From JACDCA01 sp963810305 (GTDB lineage Bacteria > Acidobacteriota > Vicinamibacteria > Vicinamibacterales > 2-12-FULL-66-21), in assembly GCA_963810305.1 (NCBI GenBank), contig CAWEMY010000002.1:1-64000 (forward strand): a stretch of 64,000 bases of DNA, given 5' to 3'. The stretch's first letter is position 1, and every line of letters begins with the position of its first letter. Made by a program: the position numbers and the translations under genes. Shown in pieces: positions 35,139-43,265 of the stretch. The notes under the pieces are model-generated. The model was given only the letters and a program-made list of their open reading frames with translations. It had not been told where the DNA came from and did no database searches.

Positions 35139-35919
35139 CTAGCGCAGGAACTCGGCGAGCGTCTCCCTGCTGAGGCGGAGCGGTTTTTACCTCTCCGGAT
35201 TTGCCGAGCAGCTTGCCCGGACGCCCGTCGATCGAATACGCGAAGGCGCCGGCATCGCCGATGGTGATCACCACCGACTGACGGACCGTCACCACTTCCT
35301 TCTGGCCTGCCTGCATCAGTTTCGCGAAGACGTCTTCCCCGTCCGCGCTGAGTTTTACCCAGCAGGCACGCGTCGGGTGAATCTCCAGCCGCATCGCTCT
35401 CGACGCCGTCAGCGCATCGTCTACCGCCGGAACGGCAGGCTGGGCAGATGACGCAGGGGTGGTCGCGACTTCAGTCCTCGCGGGCGGCGGCCCTGCGGCA
35501 GCGGGCGAGGGATTGTCCGCATCACCACCGCGGAACACAAAGAACGCAACGATGCCCCCGAAGACCACGACGGCAATGATGGCGCGGAGCGCCATCGCGG
35601 CGGCCTGCCGCTCGGTTTCGTATGCGCTTTCTGCAGCAGTGACCACATGCGCTGGAGGTTCGGGTGGCGTTTCCAGCTGGAAACGGTCGAGGAACTCAGC
35701 GACCGTCTGGTCTGGATCCAAACCAACCTCAGCCGCATAGGCGCGGACGAACGATCGGCTGAAGATCCCGCCGGGCAACTTGGAGACGTCGTTGCGCTCC
35801 AGTGCCTCCAGCGCGGCCAGCGAGATCTTTGTCTTGCGCGGCGATCTGTCGCAGCGACACGCCACGGTCCTCGCGGGCGTGGCGAAGCTTTTCGCCGAAG
35901 TCGGCATGCTGTAGGCCAT
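35139..35919 (-). CDS. rodZ: RodZ-like cytoskeletal membrane protein, several frameshifts
   Basis: Bitopic protein tying MreB to the envelope. A Cro/C1-type helix-turn-helix (residues 1-75), one membrane helix (LRAIIAVVVFGGIVAFFVF), a Pro/Ala linker and the DUF4115 beta-domain (MRLEIHPTRACWVKLSADGE). The frame is broken at about 35905 and restored near 35838: between these points the family sequence DFGEKLRHAREDRGV reads in another frame. A third break at about 35188 lies in an A run; with one A fewer the protein ends LSRETLAEFLR at TAG 35141. Start ATG 35919 directly follows the preceding stop. Confidence 0.82.
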
Positions 35920-36577
35920 TTATGCACGCCCGGAATGGCGTGTCAACGCGTCACGGAGAGCGGATACAGCTTCGGCAATGTCCCGCGCCTCAGCAAAAAA
36001 GCTGATCGCCGCGACACCGGATGCACCGGCCCGCGCCGCCTCAGCCGCGCGGCCTGGCGTGATCCCGCCGATCGCGAGGACCGGGAGCTGACACGCTCGA
36101 GCAGATTTCCCGCAACGGTTCGATGCCCGCAATCGCATGATCGGCCGGTTTGCTTGCGGTCGGGAAAACGGTGCCGAAGAGGAGGTAATCGTACCCGCCG
36201 TCTTGCTCGGCGGCGATGGCTTCGGACAAGGAATGGACTGAGCGGCCGACGAGGAACCCCGGCGCGGCGATCGATCGCACGTCAACCGCCGAAACACTGT
36301 CGCTTTTCAGATGAACACCAGCTGCTCCCGCGGCTAGCGCAAGGTCGGGACGGTCGTTGACTGTCACGCGGCAATCCGTTGGACTGGTCGCGTCTATCAG
36401 CTCGCGCGTGAATTCGACGCAGGCGCGATCGTCCAGTTGTCGCTCTCGGACCTGAATCATCGAGGCGCCGGCGGCGGCCGCCTCGGCCATCCTTTTCACC
36501 AGAGCCGCACGTTCAGCGGATCCACGCACACCACGCGCGCGCGTGATGACGCACACGATCGGCGGGACCGGACGCAT
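35920..36577 (-). CDS. second ThiE/TenI-like protein, frameshifted
   Basis: A thiamine-phosphate synthase family barrel. First frame from ATG 36577: IVCVITRARG, ASMIQVRERQLDD, VTVNDRPDLALAAGAAGVHL and FGTVFPTASKP. After about 36090 the remainder (LPVLAIGGITPGRAAEAARAGA) continues in the next frame to TAA 35920; one extra base explains this. It could be a thiazole tautomerase (TenI) or a second ThiE; conserved phosphate-loop GGIT is present. It follows the small membrane protein by 2 bases and precedes rodZ with no gap. Confidence 0.78.
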
Positions 36578-36579
36578 CT

Positions 36580-36846
36580 CTACGATCGAGGCAGGGTGTC
36601 TGGCGCAGGGTGCGGCCGGCGCAGACCGAAGACGCCGGCGAGCTCGACCAGCCCGGCACATGCGGTGATCACCCCTACACCCGTCACGGCGCCGCGGACG
36701 AAATGGTTACTCAAGTATCCGCGCACGAGCGGCACCATCCAGGCAATCCCGTTACGGTCCCAGAACTGCGACCACGGAGCAACGATGAGGATCAACCCTG
36801 CTTCGAGGAAATACGCCGCGAAGATGAGGCGGGTGAACGCGGAAAT
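36580..36846 (-). CDS. small two-helix membrane protein, unusual start
   Basis: About 88 residues with two to three hydrophobic segments (AFTRLIFAAYFLEAGLILI; GAVTGVGVITACAGLVELAG) and the loop PWSQFWDRNG. No ATG, GTG or TTG opens the frame near the start of homology-like sequence. A strong GGGAGG inside the end of rnhB lies 6 bases before an ATT at 36846, which is therefore my best start; a frameshift is the alternative. Function unknown. Confidence 0.5.
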   Translation of the reverse strand: MSAFTRLIFAAYFLEAGLILIVAPWSQFWDRNGIAWMVPLVRGYLSNHFVRGAVTGVGVITACAGLVELAGVFGLRRPHPAPDTLPRS

Positions 36847-36848
36847 CG

Positions 36849-37490
36849 TCAGCCTCCCGTCTCGGGCTGAAGGAGCTTGTCGAAGAGAGTCGGAGGCCTG
36901 AATGATCGTCGATGCGCGTCGGAGTATCCGAATCGACTGACCGCATCGAGGTGGTCTTTCGTCGCGTAGCCCTTGTGCCGGTCGTAACCGTAGCGGGGAT
37001 CCGTGGCGTGCAGCTCCAGCATCATCCGATCGCGCGTGACTTTCGCCACGATGGAGGCGGCCGCAATGGCCGTGCATCGGACGTCACCGTGAATGACGCT
37101 GCGCTGCGCCATCGGCAGATCGGGGACGCGAAAGGCGTCGACCAGGACGACGTCGGGGAGCGGCACCAGCGACATCACCGCGCGCTGCATCGCCCGCAGC
37201 GAGGCCTGGTGGATGTTGATGGTATCGATTTCGACCGGATCGCATGCCGCCACACCCCAGGCGATCGCTCCCCGGGTGATCGTCTTGTACAGCTTTTCCC
37301 GCTCGAGAGCGGTCACGGTCTTGGAATCGCAGACCCGGGCGATGTAACGGTGCGCGTCAAGGACGACGGCGGCGGCGACGACCGGGCCAGCGAGACAGCC
37401 CCGGCCGACCTCGTCGACGCCGGCGACGTGGTTGAACCCCATGCGCCGGAAAGAATTCTCCAGCGTGCGGAAGGCGCGAACCTTGACCAC
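36849..37490 (-). CDS. rnhB: ribonuclease HII
   Basis: Cleaves RNA in RNA-DNA hybrids and at single misincorporated ribonucleotides. 213 residues. The DEDD metal site appears as GVDEVGRGCLAGP (Asp, Glu), VLVDAF (Asp) and later Asp in KVTRDRMM; also the HKGYATKDH signature. Start GTG 37490, 7 bases after the rplS stop; a short N-terminal extension precedes the usual start. The rplS-rnhB link is common in bacteria. Confidence 0.94.
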   Translation of the reverse strand: MVKVRAFRTLENSFRRMGFNHVAGVDEVGRGCLAGPVVAAAVVLDAHRYIARVCDSKTVTALEREKLYKTITRGAIAWGVAACDPVEIDTINIHQASLRAMQRAVMSLVPLPDVVLVDAFRVPDLPMAQRSVIHGDVRCTAIAAASIVAKVTRDRMMLELHATDPRYGYDRHKGYATKDHLDAVSRFGYSDAHRRSFRPPTLFDKLLQPETGG

Positions 37491-37497
37491 AAGAGAA

Positions 37498-37845
37498 CTA
37501 TGTTGGCTTCTTCTGCTCGCGCATGCGTGCCGCCTTGCCCTTCAGCTCGCGCAGGAAATACAGCTTCGCGCGGCGAACCCGGGCAGTCCGCAGGACGTCG
37601 ATCTTGTCGATGATCGGCGAGTGCAGCGGGAAGATGCGCTCGACCCCCTGGCCGAACGAGACCTTGCGCACGGTAAAGGTCGCGCGCGCCCCGCCGCGGT
37701 GCATCCCGATCACCATCCCCTCGAACACCTGGATGCGTTCCTTGTCGCCTTCACGCACCTTCACGTGCACGCGAACGGTATCGCCAGGCTTGATCGCCGG
37801 ACGCTGCACGATGTTCGCGCGCTCGACGGTTTCAACCGCGGTCAT
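37498..37845 (-). CDS. rplS: 50S ribosomal protein L19
   Basis: 115 residues at the 30S-50S interface. Typical motifs: KPGDTVRVHVKVREGDKER, QVFEGMVI, FTVRKVSFGQGVERIFPLHSP, and RRAKLYFLREL with a basic tail. ATG 37845 overlaps the trmD stop (ATGA), so the upstream open frame is not used. Part of rpsP-rimM-trmD-rplS. Confidence 0.98.
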   Translation of the reverse strand: MTAVETVERANIVQRPAIKPGDTVRVHVKVREGDKERIQVFEGMVIGMHRGGARATFTVRKVSFGQGVERIFPLHSPIIDKIDVLRTARVRRAKLYFLRELKGKAARMREQKKPT

Positions 37846-38597
37846 TTTGCTGCTCCTTCTTTCTTGCGTTCTTCCACCAATTCGTCCAAAACCTTCCGGT
37901 CTTCCGCTGTCAGAGCTGCCTTCTCCAAAAGCTCCGGTCGTCGCTCCAGGGTCCGCGCAAGCGCCGCGCGCCTGCGCCACCGCTCGATCTCACCATGATG
38001 CCCCGAGATCAGGACTGGTGGCACTGCCATCCCGTCGAACTCCGCCGGCCTGGTGTACTGCGGGAAGTCGAGCAGCCCGGTCGCGAAACTGTCGCGCGAC
38101 ACCGACTGTTCGTCTCCCACGACCCCGGGCACCAGACGCGCGACCGCATCCACGATCACCAGCGCCGCCAGTTCACCGCCGGAGAGCACGTAATCGCCCA
38201 CCGAAATCTCTTCCGTCGCGAGGTGCTGGCGAACCCGCTCGTCCACCCCCTCGTAGCGCCCGCAGAGGATCGTCACGTGCCCGAGATCCCGCAACCGAAC
38301 CGCGACTGAGTGGGTCAGTCTCTCCCCGTCCGGTGTCGTCAGGACCACCGCTCCCGGCGCTCCGCGGTCCGATCTGACCTTCTCGACCGCGCGAAACAGC
38401 GGCTCCGGCTTCATCACCATCCCGGGACCGCCGCCAAACGGCACGTCATCGACGACTCTGTGCCGGTCGGTCGCGAAGTCGCGGAGGTCGTGCACCGCAA
38501 CGTCCAGCACCCCCCGCTCGATCGCCCGTCCGACGATCCCCTCGGCCAGCGGCGCCTTCACCATCTGCGGAAAGATGGTGACGATATCGAATTTCAT
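37842..38597 (-). CDS. trmD: tRNA (guanine-N1-)-methyltransferase
   Basis: Methylates G37 next to the anticodon, preventing frameshifting. 251 residues; starts MKFDIVTIFPQM, carries the SPOUT knot (LCGRYEGVDERV, SVGDYVLSGGELA) and the RPAEFDGM motif. Upstream, a short heptamer array fills the gap to rimM; the ATG's T is the first base of one unit. Confidence 0.97.
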   Translation of the reverse strand: MKFDIVTIFPQMVKAPLAEGIVGRAIERGVLDVAVHDLRDFATDRHRVVDDVPFGGGPGMVMKPEPLFRAVEKVRSDRGAPGAVVLTTPDGERLTHSVAVRLRDLGHVTILCGRYEGVDERVRQHLATEEISVGDYVLSGGELAALVIVDAVARLVPGVVGDEQSVSRDSFATGLLDFPQYTRPAEFDGMAVPPVLISGHHGEIERWRRRAALARTLERRPELLEKAALTAEDRKVLDELVEERKKEGAAK

Positions 38598-38624
38598 TAG
38601 TCGCTAGTCGTCAGCCGGTAGTCG
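38597..38624 (-). repeat. heptamer array, NTAGTCG on the plus strand, x4
   Basis: Units TTAGTCG, CTAGTCG, TCAGCCG, GTAGTCG fill the 31-base gap between rimM and trmD and touch the trmD start codon. On the coding strand each unit holds a stop-like TAA, TAG, TGA or TAC. Confidence 0.8.
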
Positions 38625-38628
38625 CGCG

Positions 38629-39168
38629 TCAGTCAACGGTCTCGACGAGCGACTGCCGACTGTCGGCGTTCAGCTCGAGCAGCCCTTCCGGTGCCGCCAC
38701 GCGGATGCGGCGCGCTCCAGGATCGACTTCCACGCAAATGGCCGACACCAGCGGGATCAGCACTTCGCCGTGCGGCGCGTTGATCACCAGCCGGCTGCCG
38801 TCGATCGGCCCCTCGACTGCCGCCACTTCACCGATGATCCGCCCGTCGGTATCCTGCACCTCGCACCCGACCAGATCGTGCCGGTAATACGTCCCTGGCG
38901 GCAGATCCCCCAGTGTCTCGGCCGGCACCTTCACTTCCGCGCCCGCCAGCGAGTCAGCGGCATCGATCGACTCGACCCCTTCCAACGCGATCACCGGGCG
39001 CGCCTGCTGGAAGCGGACGCTCGTGATTCGCATCGGCCGCTCGTCGGCGCCGACCAGCAGCGTCGCGCCAACCTTGAACCGCTCGTCCGCGAAATCCGTT
39101 TCAGGGTTGACGATGACCTGCCCCTTGTTGCCCTGTGCCCGGGCGATCCGTCCGACGAGGAGAGCCAC
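38629..39168 (-). CDS. rimM: 16S rRNA processing protein RimM
   Basis: Assembly factor for the 30S head that binds S19. 179 residues: RimM beta-barrel (VGRIARAQGNKGQVIVNPETD) and a C-terminal PRC barrel (YYRHDLVGCEVQDTDGRIIGEV). GTG start at 39168 follows the TGA of rpsP-khpA with no gap. Confidence 0.96.
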   Translation of the reverse strand: MALLVGRIARAQGNKGQVIVNPETDFADERFKVGATLLVGADERPMRITSVRFQQARPVIALEGVESIDAADSLAGAEVKVPAETLGDLPPGTYYRHDLVGCEVQDTDGRIIGEVAAVEGPIDGSRLVINAPHGEVLIPLVSAICVEVDPGARRIRVAAPEGLLELNADSRQSLVETVD

Positions 39169-39780
39169 TCATGCGTCGTCGCGAAAATCAACGGTCGCCT
39201 TGGTGCCCTCCAGGTCTGCGGCCAGCGTCACCAGCGTTCGAATCGCTGCCGCAGTCCGTCCCTGGCGTCCGATGACTCGCCCGAGATCGCCGGGCGCCAT
39301 CGACAGTTCGACAACGCTCTGGCCCTTGCCCGGGCGCTCGGTTACGCGGACGGCGTCAGGGTGATCGGCCAGTGCGCGCGCGACGACTTCGACGACGTCG
39401 CGAGCACGGCTCATGACTGGGCAGTCCGCCTCCGCTCCTTCCACCTTCGCGCTTCGCGCTTCGGCGGACAGGTCGGAGCTACGGCGGGACAGGTCGGCTG
39501 CCGCCGGCGCCGCGGCCGTCGCACCCGCGTCGGCGGCTTCGATCGTCTCCGGCATGCGATCCACCAGCGTGCGGACCGTGTCGGACGGCACCGCCCCCGC
39601 CTTGAGCCAGTGCTCGAGGCGCTCGCGATCTATCTTCAGCGTCTCCGGCTTCGTGCGCGGGTTGTAGTGCCCGAGCACCTCGACGAAGCTGCTGTCGCGC
39701 GCTGCCCGCGAGTCAGCCACCACCACGCGGAAGAATGGCCGCTTCTTCGAACCCGTCCGTCTCAAACGTATTACAAGCAT
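39169..39780 (-). CDS. rpsP: ribosomal protein S16 fused in frame to KhpA
   Basis: One open frame of 203 residues. Residues 1-80 are S16 (VIRLRRTGSKKRPFFRVVV, FVEVLGHYNPRT). After an Ala-rich stretch comes a 20-residue insertion beginning RRSSDLS and ending KVEGAEA. From ATG 39414 the sequence is the single KH-domain RNA-binding protein KhpA (RDVVEVVARALADHPDAVRV, DLGRVIGRQGRTAAAIRTL). The two are separate genes in most bacteria. KhpA may also start inside at 39414, as GGAGG supplied by the insertion lies 14 bases before it. ATG 39780 follows GGAG at 9 bases. Confidence 0.9.
   Translation of the reverse strand: MLVIRLRRTGSKKRPFFRVVVADSRAARDSSFVEVLGHYNPRTKPETLKIDRERLEHWLKAGAVPSDTVRTLVDRMPETIEAADAGATAAAPAAADLSRRSSDLSAEARSAKVEGAEADCPVMSRARDVVEVVARALADHPDAVRVTERPGKGQSVVELSMAPGDLGRVIGRQGRTAAAIRTLVTLAADLEGTKATVDFRDDA
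39426..39488 (-). repeat. palindromic repeat inserted in frame at the rpsP/khpA junction
   Basis: 63 bases. On the coding strand it begins CCCGCCGTAGCTCCGA, contains tandem GAAGCGC units and ends GAAGGAGCGGAGGC. The two ends are identical to the repeat inside purC (59135-59176) and are read in the same frame, giving RRSS and EGAEA. The start also matches the intergenic element at 16794. Confidence 0.8.
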
Positions 39781-39789
39781 TCTTCTTCG

Positions 39790-39886
39790 CTCCAAGCTGC
39801 CAGCTACCAGCTTCCAGCAATTCCAAGGTCTACCGGGCAGTTCCAGCAGATTTCGCTGGAAGCTGGCAACTGGAAGCTGAGAGCTT
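39790..39886. repeat. inverted heptamer arrays CAGCTTC / GCTGGAA
   Basis: Fills the gap between ffh and rpsP. On the coding strand: CAGCTTC, CAGTTGC, CAGCTTC, then after a spacer GCTGGAA, GCTGGTA, GCTGGCA. The halves are complementary. The array ends just before the ribosome-binding site of rpsP. Confidence 0.85.
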
Positions 39887-39890
39887 TCTT

Positions 39891-41252
39891 CTACCGATTC
39901 ATCATCGACTTCATCATCCCGAGACCGCCGCCGCCTTTTTTACCGAGCCCCGCCATCCCGCCGAGCTGTTTCAGCATTTTTTTCATCTGCACGAACTGCT
40001 TCAGCAGCTTGTTGACGTCCTCGACCGTCGCGCCGCTCCCCTTCGCGATGCGCTTGCGGCGGCTGCCGTTGATCAACTGGTGGTTCCGCCGTTCCTTCGG
40101 CGTCATCGAGTTGATCATCGCCTCGACGCGCGCCAGCTGCTTGTCGTCCACCTGACCGCGGGCCTCGGTCATCTGCTTGAGATTGCCCATCCCCGGAATC
40201 ATCCCGAGGATCTGCTCGATCGGCCCCATCTTCTTGATCGTCCGCAGCTGATCGCGGAAGTCCTCGAGCGTGAACTCGTCCTTCCGGATCTTGCGTTCGA
40301 GCTTTTCGGCGTCCTCCATCGAGACGACCTCTTCGGCCTTCTCGATCAGTGACAGCACGTCGCCCATCCCGAGGACGCGTGACACCACGCGGTCCGGATG
40401 AAACGGCTCGAGGTCCTGCAGGCGCTCGCCGCTTCCGACAAATGCGATCGGGACCCCGACGACGCCGACCACCGACAATGCCGCGCCACCGCGGGCGTCA
40501 CCGTCCATCTTGGTCAGCACCACACCGGTAACGCCGATGCGCCGGTTGAACTCTCCGGCGCTCTTGATCGCGTCCTGCCCGGTCATCGCATCGGCGACAA
40601 ACAGCAGGTCGGTCGGTTGCACGGCGGCCTTGATCGCCTGCAACTCCTCCATCAGGTCATCGTCGATATGAAGACGCCCGGCGGTGTCGACGATCACGAC
40701 ATCGAACCCGGCGTTCTTCGCCTCCGCCATCGCGCCGGCGGCCCGCTTGACCGGATCCATTTCCCCGGCCGGATCGTGAACCCGCACGCCCGCCTGTTTG
40801 GCGACGACCGACAGCTGCTCGATTGCCGCGGGGCGGCGCACGTCGGTCGACACGAGCAGTGGATGCTTCCCCTGCTTGGTCAACCACCGGCCCAGTTTTC
40901 CGCTGGTGGTCGTCTTGCCGGAACCCTGGAGCCCGAGCATCAGCACGACGCGCGGCCGCACCGTCGAGGGCGGCAGCCCTCCCTGCGTCTCCCCGAAGAG
41001 CGCCAGCATTTCGTCGCGGACGATGCGGACGACCTGCTGCGCGGGCGTGAGGCTCTTCAGAACCTCCTGATCGACCGCCTTGTCGCGGACGCGGTCGATG
41101 AACGCCTTGACGACCTTGAAATTGACGTCGGCTTCCAGCAACGCCATCCGGATCTCGCGAAGCGCGGCTTCAACGATTTCTTCCGTGAGGCGGGCTTCCC
41201 CCCGCAGGGAGCGGAACACCCCCTGGAGCCGGTCACTGAGCGAGTCGAACAT
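39891..41252 (-). CDS. ffh: signal recognition particle protein Ffh
   Basis: GTPase that binds signal sequences and 4.5S RNA for co-translational targeting. 453 residues: N domain, G domain with GLQGSGKTTT, STDVRRPAA, VDTAGRLHID, TKMDGDARGG, and the Met-rich M domain (LGMIPGMGNLKQM, INGSRRKRIAKGSG) ending in a Gly/Met tail. Its receptor FtsY is at 44331-45254. The upstream gap to ribBA holds repeats. Confidence 0.98.
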   Translation of the reverse strand: MFDSLSDRLQGVFRSLRGEARLTEEIVEAALREIRMALLEADVNFKVVKAFIDRVRDKAVDQEVLKSLTPAQQVVRIVRDEMLALFGETQGGLPPSTVRPRVVLMLGLQGSGKTTTSGKLGRWLTKQGKHPLLVSTDVRRPAAIEQLSVVAKQAGVRVHDPAGEMDPVKRAAGAMAEAKNAGFDVVIVDTAGRLHIDDDLMEELQAIKAAVQPTDLLFVADAMTGQDAIKSAGEFNRRIGVTGVVLTKMDGDARGGAALSVVGVVGVPIAFVGSGERLQDLEPFHPDRVVSRVLGMGDVLSLIEKAEEVVSMEDAEKLERKIRKDEFTLEDFRDQLRTIKKMGPIEQILGMIPGMGNLKQMTEARGQVDDKQLARVEAMINSMTPKERRNHQLINGSRRKRIAKGSGATVEDVNKLLKQFVQMKKMLKQLGGMAGLGKKGGGGLGMMKSMMNR

Positions 41253-41334
41253 GGGTTACGGTCCAGGCACCCTATGGCTGTAAGAGCTTCAGACGCAAAC
41301 GGTTATGGTAGTCGATGGGCTACGGAAGTGTCAA

Positions 41335-41430
41335 CAATCGGCTGATCCGCCGATCTGCTCATCGGTCTATCGCAGCTCGCCGAACTAGACCGATAGGCAG
41401 ATAGGCCGATAGGCCGATTCGGCCGAAGGC
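41335..41430. repeat. octamer array CGGCCTAT with inverted half
   Basis: Between ribBA and ffh. On the coding strand the 8-base units CGGCCTAT, CGGCCTAT, CTGCCTAT, CGGTCTAG follow the ribBA stop, then a complementary set (GATAGACCGATGAG, GATCGGCGGATCAG) follows. The 8-base period sets it apart from the heptamer arrays elsewhere, but layout and position are the same. Confidence 0.8.
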
Positions 41431-41433
41431 CGA

Positions 41434-42669
41434 TCAGACGCCCGACAGCTTGTGTCCCAGCTTCTGTTTCTTTGTCGTCAGGTACCGCCGCGTGTGGATG
41501 GACGGGGGGATTTCCAGGGGCACCCACTCCGTGACTGACAGGCCGTAGCCATCGAGGCCGACCAGCTTACGCGGGTTGTTGGACAGCAGACGCATCGACT
41601 TCACACCGAGGTCCCGGAGGATCTGAACGCCAATGCCGTAGTCGCGCTGGTCGGGTTTAAAACCGAGGCGCTCGTTGGCTTCGACGGTGTCGAGCCCCTG
41701 GTCCTGCAACTCGTAGGCGCGGATCTTGTTGGAGAGGCCAATGCCGCGCCCCTCCTGGTTGAGATAGAGCAGGACGCCGCGGCCGGTCTGCGCGATCGTT
41801 CGGATGGCGGCGTCCAGCTGCGGACCGCAGTCGCACCGTGCGGAATGGAACACATCTCCGGTCAGGCACCGCGAATGGACCCGGACGGTCACGTCGCGAC
41901 CGTCCCCGATCTCCCCTTTCACCAGCGCCACGTGCGTTTCCTTGTCGATCATGCTCTGGTAGGCAATGACGCGGAAATCACCGTGTTCGGTGGGCAGATC
42001 CGCAGCCGCCACACGACGCACCAGAGCTTCGGTGCGCATCCGATACTGGATGAGATCCGCGACCGTAATCATCAGAAGCTTGTGCTTCCTGGCGAAGACG
42101 GTCAGCTCGGGCACGCGCGCCATGGTGCCGTCCTCGTTCATGATTTCGCAGATCACGCCCGCGGGATAAAGTCCGGCGATCCGCGCCAGATCGACCGCGG
42201 CTTCGGTCTGACCGGTGCGGACGAGCACGCCGCCGTTGCGGGCACGCAGCGGGAACATGTGCCCGGGGCGCGCGAGGTCTGCCGGGCGCGTTTTGGAATC
42301 GATAGCCGCGAGCACTGTGGCGGCGCGGTCGGCCGCCGAGATCCCGGTACTCGTTACTCCTTTTGCCTCGATCGACACACAAAACGCCGTGTCGAACTGC
42401 GTCGTGTTCTGAGCGACCATCAACGGGATGTCGAGTTCGTCCAGCCGCTCCTCGGTCATCGGCATGCAGATCAGTCCACGACCGTGGCGCGCCATGAAAT
42501 TGATCGCTTCGGGCGTCACCTTTTCGGCGGCGATCGTCAGGTCCCCCTCGTTCTCACGGTCCTCGTCGTCGACGACGATAATCATCCGGCCGTCGCGGAT
42601 GGCATCGATGGCGTCGTCTATCTTCGCAAATGGAGATTTCGGCGCTCTCGCCTTCCGTGCCTTGGTCAT
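41434..42669 (-). CDS. ribBA: bifunctional DHBP synthase / GTP cyclohydrolase II
   Basis: Makes both riboflavin precursors: the four-carbon unit from ribulose 5-phosphate and the pyrimidine from GTP. 411 residues. RibB part: VDDEDRENEGDL and RPGHMFPL regions; RibA part: HSRCLTGDVFHSARCDCG (zinc Cys), NQEGRGIGLSNKIRAY and DYGIGVQIL. ATG 42669 overlaps the ribE stop by 4 bases. Order ribD-ribE-ribBA. Confidence 0.97.
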   Translation of the reverse strand: MTKARKARAPKSPFAKIDDAIDAIRDGRMIIVVDDEDRENEGDLTIAAEKVTPEAINFMARHGRGLICMPMTEERLDELDIPLMVAQNTTQFDTAFCVSIEAKGVTSTGISAADRAATVLAAIDSKTRPADLARPGHMFPLRARNGGVLVRTGQTEAAVDLARIAGLYPAGVICEIMNEDGTMARVPELTVFARKHKLLMITVADLIQYRMRTEALVRRVAAADLPTEHGDFRVIAYQSMIDKETHVALVKGEIGDGRDVTVRVHSRCLTGDVFHSARCDCGPQLDAAIRTIAQTGRGVLLYLNQEGRGIGLSNKIRAYELQDQGLDTVEANERLGFKPDQRDYGIGVQILRDLGVKSMRLLSNNPRKLVGLDGYGLSVTEWVPLEIPPSIHTRRYLTTKKQKLGHKLSGV

Positions 42670-43265
42670 GATTTGCCGTCTTTTATTTCGAGGAATCGCG
42701 CGACGTACTTTCCGAGGATGTCGCACTCGAGATTCACGACGTCAGCGGCTTTCGCCGCCCGCAGATTCGTTTCCTTCCAGGTGAATGGGATGATCTGCAC
42801 GTCGAATAGTTTCTCGCCGACCCCGGCAATCGTCAGACTGATGCCGTCTATTGCGATAGAGCCTTTGTGGACGATGAAGGGGGCGAGCGTCGCGGGATAC
42901 TGCACGGTAAGCCAGAACGACTCCCCGTCCGGGCGCAATTCCTCGATCGCGCCTGTCCCATCTACGTGCCCCTGCACGAAATGCCCCCCAATCAGCGCAT
43001 CAGCGCGCAGGGGGCGCTCGAGGTTGACGAGTGTCCCCCGCCTGAACGTGCCAAGAGAGCTGACGCGCACCGTCTCAGGAGATACGTCTGCGTGAAATCC
43101 GCCGGCGTCGGCTGAAACGACGGTCAGGCAGACGCCATTCACCGCGACGCTGTCACCCGGCTTCAGCTCCGCGGACAGGGACGTGGAGACGCGCAGGCGG
43201 AAGCCGGCCATCGTCGGCTTCACCTCCGCGATCTCGCCGGTCTTCTCAATCAGGCCTGTGAACAT
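42666..43265 (-). CDS. ribE: riboflavin synthase alpha subunit
   Basis: Dismutates two 6,7-dimethyl-8-ribityllumazines. 199 residues with the two tandem lumazine-binding barrels: MFTGLIEKTGEI with DSVAVNGVCLTVV, then GGHFVQGHVDGTGAI with GSIAIDGISLTI. Starts inside the end of ribD (20-base overlap). The gene for lumazine synthase (ribH) is not in this window. No FMN-riboswitch-like leader was seen upstream of ribD. Confidence 0.97.
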   Translation of the reverse strand: MFTGLIEKTGEIAEVKPTMAGFRLRVSTSLSAELKPGDSVAVNGVCLTVVSADAGGFHADVSPETVRVSSLGTFRRGTLVNLERPLRADALIGGHFVQGHVDGTGAIEELRPDGESFWLTVQYPATLAPFIVHKGSIAIDGISLTIAGVGEKLFDVQIIPFTWKETNLRAAKAADVVNLECDILGKYVARFLEIKDGKS

